NCBI RefSeq assembly: GCF_031877795.1
Contig: NC_133935.1
Location: 74,108,303-74,172,302 of the forward strand
DNA: 64,000 nucleotides
DNA from: Strix aluco
Lineage: Eukaryota; Chordata; Aves; Strigiformes; Strigidae
Reading direction: 5' to 3'
The notes under the pieces were generated by a model, which searched no databases, was not told the origin of the DNA, and was given only the letters and a program-made list of their open reading frames with translations. Positions 49,001 to 63,500 of this stretch are shown here, piece after piece. The position numbers and the translations under genes were made by a program. How positions within the stretch are numbered: position 1 is the first letter of the stretch; the number at the start of each line of letters is the position of its first letter.

Positions 49001-52000
49001 AGCACTACTGGGACAAAAAGAAAAGATTTTCAGAACTTTATTCTGTGACAAAACCTATGTCTGTGGAGTCTGCTTCTATTAAGATTTTTTATTAAGTTCA
49101 ATAATTTATAGTTTATGTATTATACCCTCAGAGAATGTGTAGAAAGTGTTTCACAGGTATGGGCTATTTTAGGCATAAGGAGCAATAAAGCCACATGAAT
49201 ACTGTATCTGGGATAATTGAGCAGGGAATGTAAACACTAGAATTCACTTAGGAGGGGGACGTGAGGCAAAATGAGTTGGGAAATGCTGTTAAAGGTTTTT
49301 AGACCCTGCCCCAGAGTACAGCACTGACTTTCTTGCTATGTTTTTCCTCTTACTGGTATTCACTTTTGCATGTTCCTGTAGGTGAAGTATCCTGCTCATG
49401 TTGGAGGTGGTCTATGTTAGTGCAAGGCAGAAACTTGCCTGTGTTTTATATTAGGATATATTTTCAGTGATCGTGTCAATTTTGAATCCTGGTGGTATTT
49501 CTTCTTCTGTTATACAGAAACACCTGTAGTTGTCTTAGCCATCCTTTTTCTCAGGGTGTATTGTAGCCAAAAATAATGCTGTGTCACTTCTGCTTAAGAG
49601 CTTTTCTTCCAGGTGTGGCATGTACTTTGCACAGTGGGTGTCTGAGACCTTGTGGCATTCTTGTTCTGAGTGCTTTGCTTTCTATGATGACATGGTGTCT
49701 GTGTTACCACAGGCTTACTGTATCTGAGCGTTTCCAGACGATTCTCCTTTAAGGCCTTTCTAACCCTTTTCTGTAATTTCCACCTTGCTGTTGCTCCCTT
49801 GCCTCTTCAGGCAGCTCCTGGTTCTGCAGGGAGCAGGACAGACATGACACAAGCTGAACCATTCCTTGTGATTCAGTGTCCATTGTGCTTTGGTTGATCT
49901 CACTTTTTTCCTGATGTTTGAATGGTCCTACATTGGAATTTTTTCTTCTGAGGGATCCCATTAAGAATGAGTTCTGAATGCCATTTTTTCCATAAAAGCT
50001 GAGTCTTCTGTTACTGACTTCAGCTGGATTAGTCACTAAGCAGGTCCCTGATATCACATTCATGTCTGGGAGACCTTTTTTTTCCTTTGGAAACAAGAAT
50101 CCTTGGATAGGTTAAAGAAATCCCACAACAACAAACCAACAGATGGACTGCTTGAACTACCTGCCTCAGCAAGTATCCTGTCAGGATTGGTGCTCTGTAG
50201 ATAGCCCTGCATTTTTGTCCAAGGCACAGCAGAAAGTAGGAGGTTTTGTGGGTTGTCTTTTTTTTTTTTGCCTGCCTTGCATGCTGCAAGTTGTTAGCTC
50301 TGTTTATGCCTTCCATTCAATCTGATTTTAATTTTTTTGCAGTGCTTTCCAGTTTAAAGCTTATAGACTGCACATACTTTGTATTTTTTTTCCATGCAAA
50401 TAAAAATTTTGTTGTTTTCCCTTCTGCTTCTTGAAGATAGAGTAAATTCTGTTGGTATGCACTTGGTTTATGCCTCCTAGTGATCCAGCAAAACAGTACC
50501 TGGTTTCGTGTCTATGGGGAGCAGGGATTGCAGGCTGCTTCTGTTGTAAGGGGGATGGGAGCTTCTGAAGAGAAGACCTTATGGACAAGATCCTCTAAAG
50601 AGGTAGAGATTGAGGTTGTATATTCAGTATCCAAGCTAATTGATCCATTGTTTCTTTAAAATCACCAGAATTGCTTAAAATTGTTTGCTTCTGCTTCTGC
50701 TCAGGAGATGCTACCAGTATGTGTGCATTTGTAGACCCTGGTAAATAAAAAGTATGGTTCATCTGTGTTCCAGTGACTCCTTAAGTGTGACCTGACAGGC
50801 AGAGAAAAACAATTTGCAGTGACTTTGCAGAACTATAAGAAACACAAGTGTTAGTGGTCTGAGAAATTTTGAGGGATGACAGTGGTCTTGGCTTCAAAAT
50901 CTCCTGAGTCCATCTGCTGCCTACGAGGATTTTCATTCTTCTTCAGTACTGCATGCTTTTGAGAAATGGGATCAGCAAAGCCCAGATCTATTTTTGGTAT
51001 CTGCAATACAAAAACATTCCTTTGTGTGTAGTAGAGCTATTTTCCTTACTTATTTTTTTCTTTGAAAAAGAAGAGCAAATGCGATGTAGTTTGGCTGCAG
51101 GGAATTATATGACTCATTTAGTAAATACTGAATACAAAGAAAAATAGTGTTTCTATTGTATTGCAGTTTCTGCTGTACGTTTCTGTTGTCTCAGATTTTG
51201 ATAGGGAAAATATCCAAGTAGCCTAGGTCCAAGATGTTGTTCTGAAAGGTAACTATGTTATACACTACAAAATCTAGGTGTTCCCATTAAATTAAAATTT
51301 CTTTCCATTTGTGTTCAAGTATATGTTTGTTTACAGGATATGGGTTGAATTTTACTTTTCTACTGCAATAAAAGGTGACTACTCTGTCAAACATAAATGA
51401 AGTTTGAAATAGGAAAAGCTGTGTAAATGATAGGCAATGTCTACAGGATTAAAATTGAAATTTTATCTGGCAAAACAGCCAGTTATCTGTATGCTATGAA
51501 TAATTTGAACATAAAGACAAACTCAAGTAGTAAAGGGGAGTTGGTTCCAACAAGAACAACAAAAGAATCTGCTGCTTTTAGTACTCTTCAGAACATTTTT
51601 TAAAGTTGCAATTTTTTTTTGTCCTGTTTAATTTTTCCACAAAGGTTTGGGAGTCCTCTGGGGGCAAGTGGGACATTGCCCATCAGTTAGTATTACAACT
51701 CAGCTGCATGCTTGGGTTGACTTTTTTCCTACTTCTGTTTGTATTGCACGATCAATAAAATCAGTCAAAAATGCATGATTTAAAATGCTTCACAGAAGTA
51801 GATATTTAGTAGTTTGTTATTAGGATCATGGGAAGTATATAAAAAAAATGCAGCTGTCCTTGTAACTGTTGTGCTATCATACCCAGCATGATGTTCTCAC
51901 TTGAAGAGTGAGAAACTTAAGTAATATCCTACTCTGAGATGGGTGAAGGATCCCAACTATTGTCCTATTCAGGTTTTCTGTGAGGACTGTCCTCCTTCTA

Positions 52001-55000
52001 CAGTGATGTTTTATTTGAACAAAACTTTTCTTTTTATTCCTTAGTATAGGAATTAAATTCTGCTTTGGTGGATATAAGAGCCGAGAGCACACTGACTTAT
52101 GTTTTTGTCTAAAATAGTCTGTTAAGTAGAAGAGGTCTCACTTCTTCATGCTCTGGTATGTTTAAAATTCTAATTTCCTTTAATTGTATTGGCTAATGAA
52201 ACTGATGTCCATGTTAGCATGTTGAGGAGCTAAAATGAACTTAACGTATCAATAAATCCCTTGATGTACATATGAATCAGGCATAGACTGAAAATAGTAG
52301 TGAGCGCTGAAATATATATTTTTGTAGCTAGTAAATACAGGTAGTATTCCAGAGAAGTCAAGAGAGCTTCAAGATATTCCAGGGAACTAACAGGGTTTGC
52401 AAGCAACTACCTTTTTTAGACTAGTCCTTAAACCAAATCAGAAAGATGTGGGTCTCAAACCTTCATAAAAATGTGTCATAATTGCCTGCTGGGCAGAGAG
52501 TGTTGGACTGCACACCCCTGGTTTTGGGCAGGTGAATGAGTTTTGCTCTCCTGTGTCAGAAGAGAGCTGGAGAAGCTTGCAGTAACAGGACTAAGAAAGC
52601 TGTGGGGAAAAAAGGTTCAAATCGTAGGAAATCAAGATCTGTTAATTATGCAGTTCATTTATGACCACTTTCTTGTGATTACTCTTGCAAGTACTCATTT
52701 CAATTTGTTTTGTGAACATACTTGAAATCTTTATAATAATTTAAAAATTTAATTGACACTGATTACATTATCTTAATAAATGCTACTAGCTGTGAAATGT
52801 AGTGTGGGAAGGAAAGGGAAAAAGGGTACTTCTGTCTCTTTATTTAAATTCTGGGCATGGTTAACTAAAATTTTTTCCTAAAATCAGCATAAATATTAAC
52901 CAGAATTGTCATTAAGAAAAAAAGCACTCCTGGATGACCATGTCATCCATTTTCCTGATGAAAGTGTGCTTTCTGGCTAACACTTTGTGCTTCCTTGTAC
53001 TTCTGAAGAAATGAGGAAAATTGTGGAATTATCTTTTACAACAAGAGTAAGTTCCCTGTATTACAATGCTCCTTATAGACCTGGTGTTGAATTTTTCATT
53101 TTGGTGAGGAAGTGTGGAAGCTATTGCATAGCATAAATATATTAGCTTGAGTATTTGAGTTTGCTTGCAATATGAGATTTTTATGGTTTTCATGTTCCTC
53201 TAAGTTGTGCCTGCTTTTTGTGTGTGCTTTGTGCTTAACTTATATGACTTCAGTTAATATTGTTTGGAGAAATTCTCAGCCTTTTTTCCTTCAGCTTTCA
53301 ATCGAAAGGGATTTTAGGTGGTGGCTCCATTGGGCTGCAAGACTTCTGCTAAAATTAGTGCGGACTTGTCAGACTTGAGATGCTGACATTTGGTTTGCCT
53401 TTGAGTTTTCATAAATGGAAGCATTTTTTAGTAATACACCTATACTAATATGCATTTTTAATGGAGAATTTGAATCTAACTTCTACAAAACCCTGGAAAA
53501 GAGCTGATTTTGATCAATAGCAGTGGATCTGTTTGTCACAGTGCCCACTTGGTGAGTTTTGCTGTCTGGTTGCAGTACAGCTTTGACCCAACTGTGCTGT
53601 AGATTTGCCTCGTGCTTGAGAGGGAGCTGTGGTCCTGTGAAGATTATTCTTATGCTGTACTTGAGATGTGCTGCTTTGCAAAATATTGGTTTGTGTTCTG
53701 CAAACTTGGAACTTCTGTCTAACAGGGATTTGTGACTTGTGACTATTTGTGACTTACTGCTAGGCTATGGTGGGATGGCTGTAGAAAACAAAGCTTATGG
53801 AAGCTCTCATCACTGTGTTTTTAAAACTAAAACTTAAAGCAAGTATTAGTTATTCCTATACTGCTTTATTTTTGGCTTTAGACTATGAGTCTATCTGAAT
53901 ATCTTAACTGCAATGATCAGCAGTGTGGATTTGGCTTTATAGACGTGGTGTTTCAGGACTACAATACATAACAGTTTTGGTCCACTGGCATTATAGTTTC
54001 AAAGAGAGAATTATAGGTATCAATTCTATGCTGTTCTTTAGCTTGTGCAGTATTATTTAACAATGCATAGAGAAATGACTAGTGTGAGTGAAGCTAATAT
54101 TGTTATTTAAATTTTTGAATACTATTAGGATAATGTCATTGCCTTAGATGTGGCATTTTGCACTTGTGCTGAGGTGTAAAGTATGGAGTGGGCAGAAGTG
54201 GTTGAAAGGCTCATATTCAGTTGTGTGTGAAGAGCAATCAAAGTGTTAGTTTTTGGTGTTTTCATTTGATATAGTAAAACTACAATGGGACACAGCTTAA
54301 TTTTAATACCAGAAGAACAGGGAGAGAAAGCTAATTTTACTTTAAATAAATTAGATCACTGAGGAGGCTGCTTGGGAATTATTTAAAAAAAGTAATCATA
54401 GAAATCGGCATATTACATTTTTCTGGGTCAGATTTGGGAAATGAAGTTTTAAACCAGGCATTAGGGCACTTATTCATATTATTTGTGAAGACTTCCATGG
54501 AGATATAAACCTAAAGTGACTAGGAATACTTAAGTACTTATTTAGGCAACGATGGGGGGAAAAAATAATCTGACTTGTAAGGTTTTACTTTACAGTAGCT
54601 TATAGTGGGCTGCAACATGCATAATTAAAATATTAAGTCATGGTGGATTATTCCAGCATGAGCCTACTTCTGAATTTGCTTCGTTATTTGATTGTGATGC
54701 TGCTAGTGATGAACTGAAATCAAGACCTCTGGTAATTTAATAAATCCAATATAAGGAGATGAATATGATTAGATTTATAATCTGAATGTTGTTGTACTGA
54801 TTTTTAGGTACTTGCAGCAATGCATATATTTGAATCAAGTGGTCTCGAATCACTATTCTAAAGACATCAGTAAGACAGACACTTTGCATGGGACCTACAT
54901 TTAATTTGGTTTTGGACAATTCACGTTGCACATTTCTGATGTTACTTGATGTTCTAAATTGAACAAACTTTTTTTGGTAATAACTTATTCTAGGTAAATT

Positions 55001-58000
55001 CAAAGCCTTTAGTGAAGGTCACATAGGAATACAACCTCAGATTCACGAAAACTTTAGCCTCCTACTTTCAATTTAAGTGACAGGTCAGAAGTCAATTAGA
55101 AAAACATCTTTTACGTAGACAAAGGAGACTTTTCATTCCCATCTCGGACATCAGCTGGTGGGCCTCTTCAAGCAAATTCTTTGTTTATGTGCATCTCATT
55201 TACAGTTACTAAATTACCAAATGAAAGTTAAATGCTGTCTTAAACACTCAGAATATTTGTACAGTCAGATTCTCCATCAGAGCAGGAATTACGTGTCAGA
55301 TCTAAAGTAGATCAAAGTTAACAGGGTGGGTTTAACACTTGTGATGTTTTAAACAGGACAAGTACATATTTTTTTATCTCTTCAAGTGATGTGTCAGTGT
55401 ACTACATAGTTGTGTACCACAGAATTTCAAAAAGTAGAATTGTTTGTCAGACTCATTGTGGACTGAAATCTTTTATGTAATTTTAATGTATGTGTTTTAG
55501 AAATTATTTGCTCATTTTGCCAACTCTTGATACTTGTGTTAGAGATGACTGAAGATGTTAGAAGTTCTTCTGTATAGCAGTATCTTTATCTTAACTGTAT
55601 AGTTACAAACCTAGAGCCCTAATACATCGTAAGTGAAAGCAAGCTTTTCCAGTGCTTCGGTAAAAAAATAATTAGCAAACTTAATAGCCTATAAGTAAAG
55701 GGAGAAGATAAATTCCTATAAATGCTCTCAAGGTGTATAGCTTTGAAGGAGTATTTGATGTTTAGACTGCCTTCCCAGAGGGAAAAAAAACGTTTTGAAC
55801 CTCATTACTTTCAGGTTTTTATCTGAAAGATTTCCCTGTTGGCATTGATTTCAGCTTTCAGAAGACAAGCCACCAGTATAAGGAAGACTCAGTTGTGCAA
55901 GGATTGCATGGTATTACACATACATCCAAAATTCCTTTGGCAAACGGTTATGATATGTTTTAGAGCAGCTGCACTTTTATCTGCCCGTAGCTTCCTTCTG
56001 CCCCTTAATATTACTCTACAAAGGCAAAAAAATGTGAAAATCAAAACCAAAATAATCTCTTAACTGAATCAGCAGTTAGCAGTGCAAAGTCATGCGCAGT
56101 CTTAGAAATTCTTCATCCCATTTGTAAATTGTACACTGTGACATTACTGAATGTCATCCACAGATCAGTATTGACTAGTCACTTGCTAAGCACTGTCGTG
56201 ATTTGGCCTGGGAACATTCGAGACTCAGTGTCTTGTCTAGGGACCTTTCTTTCTGCTTCAATCCTGTCTGGTTTCCAGCTTTGTCAAAATCTGTATTGTC
56301 GTCTTAAAAAAACAATAAGAAAAAAAAATGTGTTGCCAGTTAAGAGATGCTTTAAGCTATTGTACTGTGTATTGTATATATGTTATTTGTTTTAGCTTTG
56401 AGGGTGATGGGTTTTTTGTTTCATTTTTTGTCCTATACATGTATTGCATGTTGCAGGAGTTCAAACCTGATGTAGTGACTTACTGTTTAGATCTTGATAA
56501 GCTCTGTAATTGTTTTCTGTAAATAATACTGAACTTTGTGGTAGCTCACCATCTGCCAGCTCTCCAACAGAGAAAAATACTTTGCATTCTCTTAAATTAA
56601 CCTATTAGTAGATTTGATATTCTTTTATTTGCCACCTCCTAGAAAGTAATTTTGAGCTGAGGGCTCTGGAGGCCCTGTTGGACATTCCTCACTCAGGCTA
56701 ACTCGTGAACTCCCTTACCATAACTGTGGCTCTGAATTTTGAGATGTCTTTCCCATATGGAAAAATACCTCAAGCACAAACCCAAGTCTGGGGATTGCCT
56801 GTGATGTCTTTCTTCAAAGAGAATTATAATTGTTCTACAATATTGCATTCTTTAATAGTAATGATTAAATGTACAATAGTCGTCTTATTTTTACCTAATT
56901 GCAATAGGTATTGCTTTAAAAATGAATGCCCTTAAGTGTGGCCCTGCATGTTTTGATTAGTGATCTACAAATATTAAAGCATTATCCTCTGAAACCCTGG
57001 CCCATTAGGTTATATTTCTGCCTTTTTAGTTACCTTCTTTATTTTTAATGGGTTCTAGATTAAATATACCGTTCAGTTAGAGCTCATTGAAGGGGTAAGA
57101 CATTCTAAGACTGTAATACTGCAGATGTCCCTAAAACTTGGATATCTCTGACAGCCGCCCTTAAAACTCAGTGATTTGAGTAATTTCATTCTACATCATT
57201 TTTCTTGCTTCTAGATTTAGTTTCATGGAACTAGCTTTAATTGATTGCTGTGATGCTAGAAAAGCAAGGAATTTGAACTGTATCATCCTGATGATGAGAG
57301 TTGGAGCAGTCTCATCCTTGTGTTGATGACTTTTGAAGTCTTCAGAGACTCTTCTCAGTGAGCAGGTAGTGCTTATGACAGTGATAATGCTACAAGATCA
57401 TTACAGTTAATTAACATAATTTAACTTCATTTAAAAGGCCTTTCTGCTCAAAAATGAGAAGAGAAGCAATTGATAGACAAAAAAAGTTTTGATCTTTGTT
57501 GTTTATTAGCTGGTGTTTGTTTATAGAAAATCATTAGGTGTACGCCCTTTGATTTTTATACATATATACATAAAGCTGTTGTTAAACCTTTCTCTCGCAT
57601 GAATTGGCAAGCCACATGCAGTTAGAAATTCTGCATGCTAAGTTTGTGCTTGAAGTGGTGCTTAGAGGCCTCATCTCTTAGGTAGAGGAGTTTCTTGTAA
57701 CATTGGATGTTGAGAGTAGATTCAGAGTGAAAGCCATAGTGGGAAAAGGCAACTTTGATTTCTCTAGTGTCATCAAAGAATTGAGAGAAGAGATCCGTGA
57801 CCATCTTTTGGAGAGCTAGTTGAGTAATATAGTATCTTTTGTGGTTTGGGGTCAACTGTAGAAAGGAAATGTTGACTGGTTGTGTGACATTGTCGATAAT
57901 TACTAGCAGTCAGTGACACTGTGCAGTTACCCATTTCATGAAACAGAAATGTGTGATTCAAGAAAGACAGTAGAATATAAACATACTGTAGCAGTCTCTC

Positions 58001-60518
58001 TGTATTGCTGCATACTTAGAGGCAAAAAGCAGATACAGATTAGCATTAAATGCATGCACCAGTGTTTTAAAGGTTAAAAGACGTTACTGAGATATAGCTA
58101 GTACCTACCATTCAGGCATATAACTCAGTAAATACAGAATTCGCCTGAGATTCAGAAGAAATATACATTTATTTAAGAGATCAATGTAGTTTTGTCATCC
58201 TAACGATATCCTACAACAATTAAGAGGAAGGTATTTTAAACTACATGGTTCTAGAAGACACAATCATTTAATTTGTGATATTTTCATATTCCCGCTCTTT
58301 GAGGCAAGGAGATATGACCTATCCCTTCTCTTTCAAGATTCTGTATTTTGCATAATAATCCCATATGTTAAAGAACACTGTGCTGCTAAAGATACCATCT
58401 TGCAGATGAAATTGTGTTAGACTACCAGTTCGTTTTATGTGAAGTTAGTATGGAACCATGAATGTTACTTTTTAAAAAAAGAAAAAACACTAGAATGCTG
58501 ATGTTGTGCTATCAAGATACCAAATGCAGAAGAGCATCTTAATTGAGACTGGGAGCAATAAAATATATTTATATGCTAAAAGGCAGATTCTCAAATAGAT
58601 AGAACCAATTTATGTGAGAAAGGAAATATGTATGCCTTACCCATCAACTTGGTTACTGCGGGATCATCCCTTTGAGTCCTTCCAAGAAGCATGTGGAATG
58701 TATTCTATTTCTTTGACCAAAGTACCCTTTTAAAATTTCTTCATCAACATTCATTGTTAAGATGATCCAGCATATTTTTTTTCCTTATCTGCACTTGCCC
58801 ACTGTATTCCTCCCTCGTGTGCAAATCTGATTGCATCGTCTGTCTCTTCATATCTGTCAACATTGTAAACCTTGCCCACTCATTCCCTATCTCCTGTAAA
58901 TGCTCCATTCTTCCTACCATGGTATTCCTTTTCCTATAAATATCCATAATCACCAACATTTGTAGCTGCTGCACTCTTCTTTTTCAATGTCCTTAACCAT
59001 TTCTGCCATCATACCTGTAAGGAGTTGAGGGGATGGTGGATATGGTTGGCAATTGCATTACTCTAGTTACAAACACTGTCTGTGTAGGTACATTTATAAA
59101 TGCTTTTATCTCCCCATGCGTGCCTTCTTTTCCTCCATGGTATGCTCCTTGTATTCTTGGTCTGTAAACTTAATTGAGGAAGCAGTCTTGTCTCTGTGTT
59201 TTTATAGGGAACAGTATGTTCTAACCCTGACTGAGGCTAATGTAATGTAAACACTGTATAGGAATCCTTTGTTATTATGTAAGATGTTCGGACTGGTGTA
59301 AGTAGGAGCCTCAGCATTTGCTGTGAACTCTGTGTCTGATGGCAGTGTTGTAGCTAGAATATGGAAAACTTGGACTCTTAGGAGGCCTTAAGGTCTGTCA
59401 CAAATGCTCCATGGCTATAATGCTGAAGGACATGAAGATAAGGACTTAGCATGAAAGTGTATCTTGAATAGCTTTAATAAGGCAATGTGGATATGTGTTT
59501 GGAGCACACTTATCCTAGCGTTTTGTTATAAATGTACAAAAAATAGCTACAAATGTGTAAAGGAAAAAAACCTACATGATTTTAATTGGAAGGCAGTGTA
59601 ACAGTCCTCAAAAGGGAGACTTGTCTGGGGATCTCCCTGACAGTTGGCACTCTCTGCAGTCACTGGAAAAATACATTTTGTATTTTGAATGAACTTTTTC
59701 TACAATGCTATGTCAATAAAACACAAATGTATCTTCCTACTTACTGGACATGGTTGTAGTTTTTTGAGGAAGTGCATACAGTACAGCCATCTCTTGAGAT
59801 GAGAGAAAAGCAGTGCTTCAACAGCATCATCAGTGCCAAGTGTCCTCTACAGCATTTTGCTTACAAAGAGAGAGAAGGCAGTATTATAATCAGTCTGCCT
59901 TGAGGAATGCTGAATGAAAATGATGATTAATGATTTTTATTTAAACAGTAAAGCTAACTGTTAAGTAACAGGGATTAGTAGAAGGATTTAGTGTTAAACA
60001 TGAACTGCAATAAAATATTGATTTCAACCCTTTTTCTGCTCAACCATACTACTGGAAGTTTTCATTAAGGGTTAATATGTACTTTGTCAAAATGAGTATT
60101 ACAGAGCAGAACTTAGGTCAGCGATGCAGATGACCTTGTCTTTCAGAGAGCTGGTCTATCTCTATTGGTATAGCAAGACTTAAATGGTTCTTGTCTCAGC
60201 ATAGGAAACCTGTGATGAAACCTGCTGTGAGATCTTCAAACCTGCCAAACAACTGAACTCACCGAGAGGTTCAGATGAATTGAAGTGAATAATAATCAGT
60301 AGCAATCTTGTCAGGTAACTGTGGGTATATAGCTCTGTGTTTAAAAACAGAAAACACAACTATTCACCATGTCTGTTTTCCTAGTTACTACATAACCATT
60401 TATGTATTTTCAAATTCAGTAGAAGGTTGCTGGGTTTTGAGCCAGTCACAGCAATGCCACAGCGTAACAAAGCTATTTGAGAAAATGAACTCAGCCTGAT
60501 AGAAGTTGCCATCTGGGG

Positions 60519-60534
60519 AAAAAAAAAAAAAAAA
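60519..60534. repeat. Homopolymer A tract (16 bases)
   Basis: There are sixteen consecutive A residues after atctgggg. No associated element was recognised. Confidence 0.9.
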
Positions 60535-63500
60535 TTGCTTTATTTTTAATCCATATTTATGATTTTTCTCCAGACTTTACTAAAGGGTTGATCTTCGTCT
60601 CTGGTGTTCATATTCAGATTTTGGCAGAAGTGTGTCTCTAATTTTATACTGCTGTCGCTACGTAATCTGTACTGTCTTTGAGGAAAGAAAACATCCTTTA
60701 AAAATTCTCTTATTAATGTTCCCACACAATATAAAGGAGACTAGTAGTCTAAAACATGTTTTCTCTGAGCATGTTCTCTCTGAGTGGATCTCAAGAGGTT
60801 AACATGCAGCTTAATGTATAGATAGTCTATTTGGTGCACAAAAATAGTCTAAGGACAAAGCAAAAAAAAAAAAGGAATCCTTGACATGATTTAAGAACAT
60901 GTCCTCACAGTTGAGTAAGGAAAGATGAGTAAAGGCCTGCTGGAGAGCTTAAACTGGGATTCTGGCTAATAACACCACATGTGAGTAATACAGGCAGATC
61001 ACAGGTTTGCTTTTGGCATGTATTAGCAGCTAATGATGCGCAGGGTTTTATCTGTCCTCGTACAGCCTAAGTGCAGTTACATTTTATAGTCTCGTACTTG
61101 TGTCAGTTTTAGCCTCGTGAAAAACCCTTTAACTGGCAAAGAGGGCCAAATCTTGGCTGTAAACTTTCAAACCTTTAAGGCAAAATTTGTGAAATTAGCA
61201 GCAATCTGCAATTTTTGATTGTGGTGGGTGTTCCAAGGACAAGATGGAGGAGGAAGGTCCTCTTCAAAGCACACCAACGAAAGCGAGAGCTTTGCTTGTC
61301 AAGCAATATTGAAAAACCAGTTTAAGCCAAAAGCTCTTGCTTGAGGAAACCTTAAGAACAAAGAAATATAACTCTAAGCAGTTAGAGAAAACATGCCAAT
61401 ATTGCCCTGGCTTTCAAACAAAGTAGTCAATAAAGGAAACCTTCCTGACAGAGGCAAAAATAGGCTCTGCCCCAGTTGCTTGTACATGGAGACTGTGCAA
61501 GTAGGACGAAATGGTCAAGGCTAATACCTAATAGTTAGGCACTTGTGGTATTTTGTAACCTTGTAATCACTAACAATCCCACACCTGTGAGTCCTGTGCC
61601 ATTTCAGGCTCTTTTGCAAAACACTGATGTCCCCATCTCAGAAGAGAAGTTAAAAGAAAGAAAAAAAAAGGTGGAGAGAAACAAATCATCCTCCAGTTGA
61701 CTGGTTTTTGTGTGTGCTGTGCCAGAAGTGCACAGAATGTAGTTGGAGTATGGTCGTATTTCATGTATTTATTTATTTTCAAAATCTGATTAACAGTACC
61801 TCATACAATTATATTTGCTTGGACACTCAGTATGCATATACTGTTGTCAGGAGTGTAATGTCTGCTGTCTAGGCATCTACATCTGATCTGGTTACCCAGA
61901 CTTCTTTATTATTGGTGGAGAGACGCTGGCACTTAGGGTGATTCATTTTGTTTGGGATTAGATTAACCAACTAATGAGATGAGCTCTGTCCTGAACTTCT
62001 GATTTCCCCATCTATGGTAAAAGGAGCCTATGGTAACTCAGAGGTAAACACTAACAGGTAGAATTCTTTTAAGCTGTCTAAAAATTAGCTGTCAAAAATT
62101 GTCATCATGCCTTTTCAGTCAGTGGAACAAGTTACTGTAGAAAGGCAGTTTCTTCTCTGTTTAAAAATAATGCTGATATCCTCAATGATCTCCATAGGAC
62201 ACTAGGGATTTATACACTACAAATGCTGGGTTTGGTAGCTTTTGAAACCATTCCAGCTAGATTTTTAAGAGAACCTGTGGACATAGCTAAGTGTAATGTC
62301 AGATAATTTATTTTACACTTTCTTACATACTACTACTGGATCTGGCCTTTTCTTTATCTTGTCACCTTATGTGCTTTCTTAAGCAGATTAACAAAGGAAC
62401 AAAATAATTGTAATAATTATCCTTGGGGGATAAAGCAAGTCTGAATCTTTTATAACTTTCAGTCACTTTTCCTGTTGATATTTCTAAGTGAAAATAAATC
62501 AGGGCAATGTTAAGTCTTGCTGTCTTTTTATTCTTGTTGGAGGAGTGGTTTGGTGACTCATGTTGATTGGGAGTTTTTCCAATTTTAACATAGCAATTGA
62601 GGGTGTTGCATATTTTAAAAAAATTTAAAAAAAAAAAGCAGACTCTTCTCCCCAGTCTTCTAGTAAAGTAAAATAATAGCACAAATAGAAGTCTGAAAAA
62701 GATCCTATTTTTAAATGCACATTTTACGTTTTGTGTCTGTGATGTCATTCTACTTGCCTTATTCACAAGTTTTTTTATGAGCAAATGCTGAATTTCTAAT
62801 ATAATAAAGCAGATGCTACAGGTTCTCTGAATATACTTTGGACTCTCTTAAAAAAGGTATAAATTGTACTCAACATATCGTATTTTCCAGTATATAGGAA
62901 TCTCCAAAACATGCTTTTAAATTAATGTGATGGGTATAACTTGCAGACCTGCCACTTCCTCAGCTTCTCTTGTCATTGCTTAGCTGCTTGTTGGAGTAGA
63001 AGGAGCAGTGCGGGGCGGGGGGAGGAGTAACCTGCTTAGTGTCATGTCCCTTTTTTGAGGGGGAAAGGGAGCATGTGTTATTTTCCAGTACATATTCTGG
63101 TGTATTGTGTAGATGGTGCATAGAAGAGCACACAATCTTCCTCAAAATATTCAAAATGCTCTTGCCTTCCTTCTCCTAAACAGCCACAGATTGGCTAGCT
63201 GAAGTTGAACGCATTTGCTACATTCAGTGTTTTCCCTTACAAGATTGTCCTTGTCTTTTTTTAGTTTGCTTTTCTTCCTACACTCTCCTGAGCTTTCTCA
63301 TCCTTCTTTGTCTACTGTCTTCAGCTATCTATTTTCGCCTTGGCAACATACCTTTTCTCCCTCTCAATGTTCTTCCCTTCTCCTAGAATTTTTGCTTTAT
63401 TCTTTTTCTCCGTGATTTTTCTCTGCTCTCAGTGATTTCTGCTGATTTTATTTTGCTCCCTGTGTCTCCCAACAGTCTCTACTCTTTCTCATCTGTTTTC

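Noticed and set aside
58744..59015. Coding-like segment on the minus strand with two overlapping open frames
   Set aside because: The open runs are in different frames with stops between them, neither matches a family I recognise, and no splice pattern links them. Chance or a very old pseudogene cannot be separated by eye.
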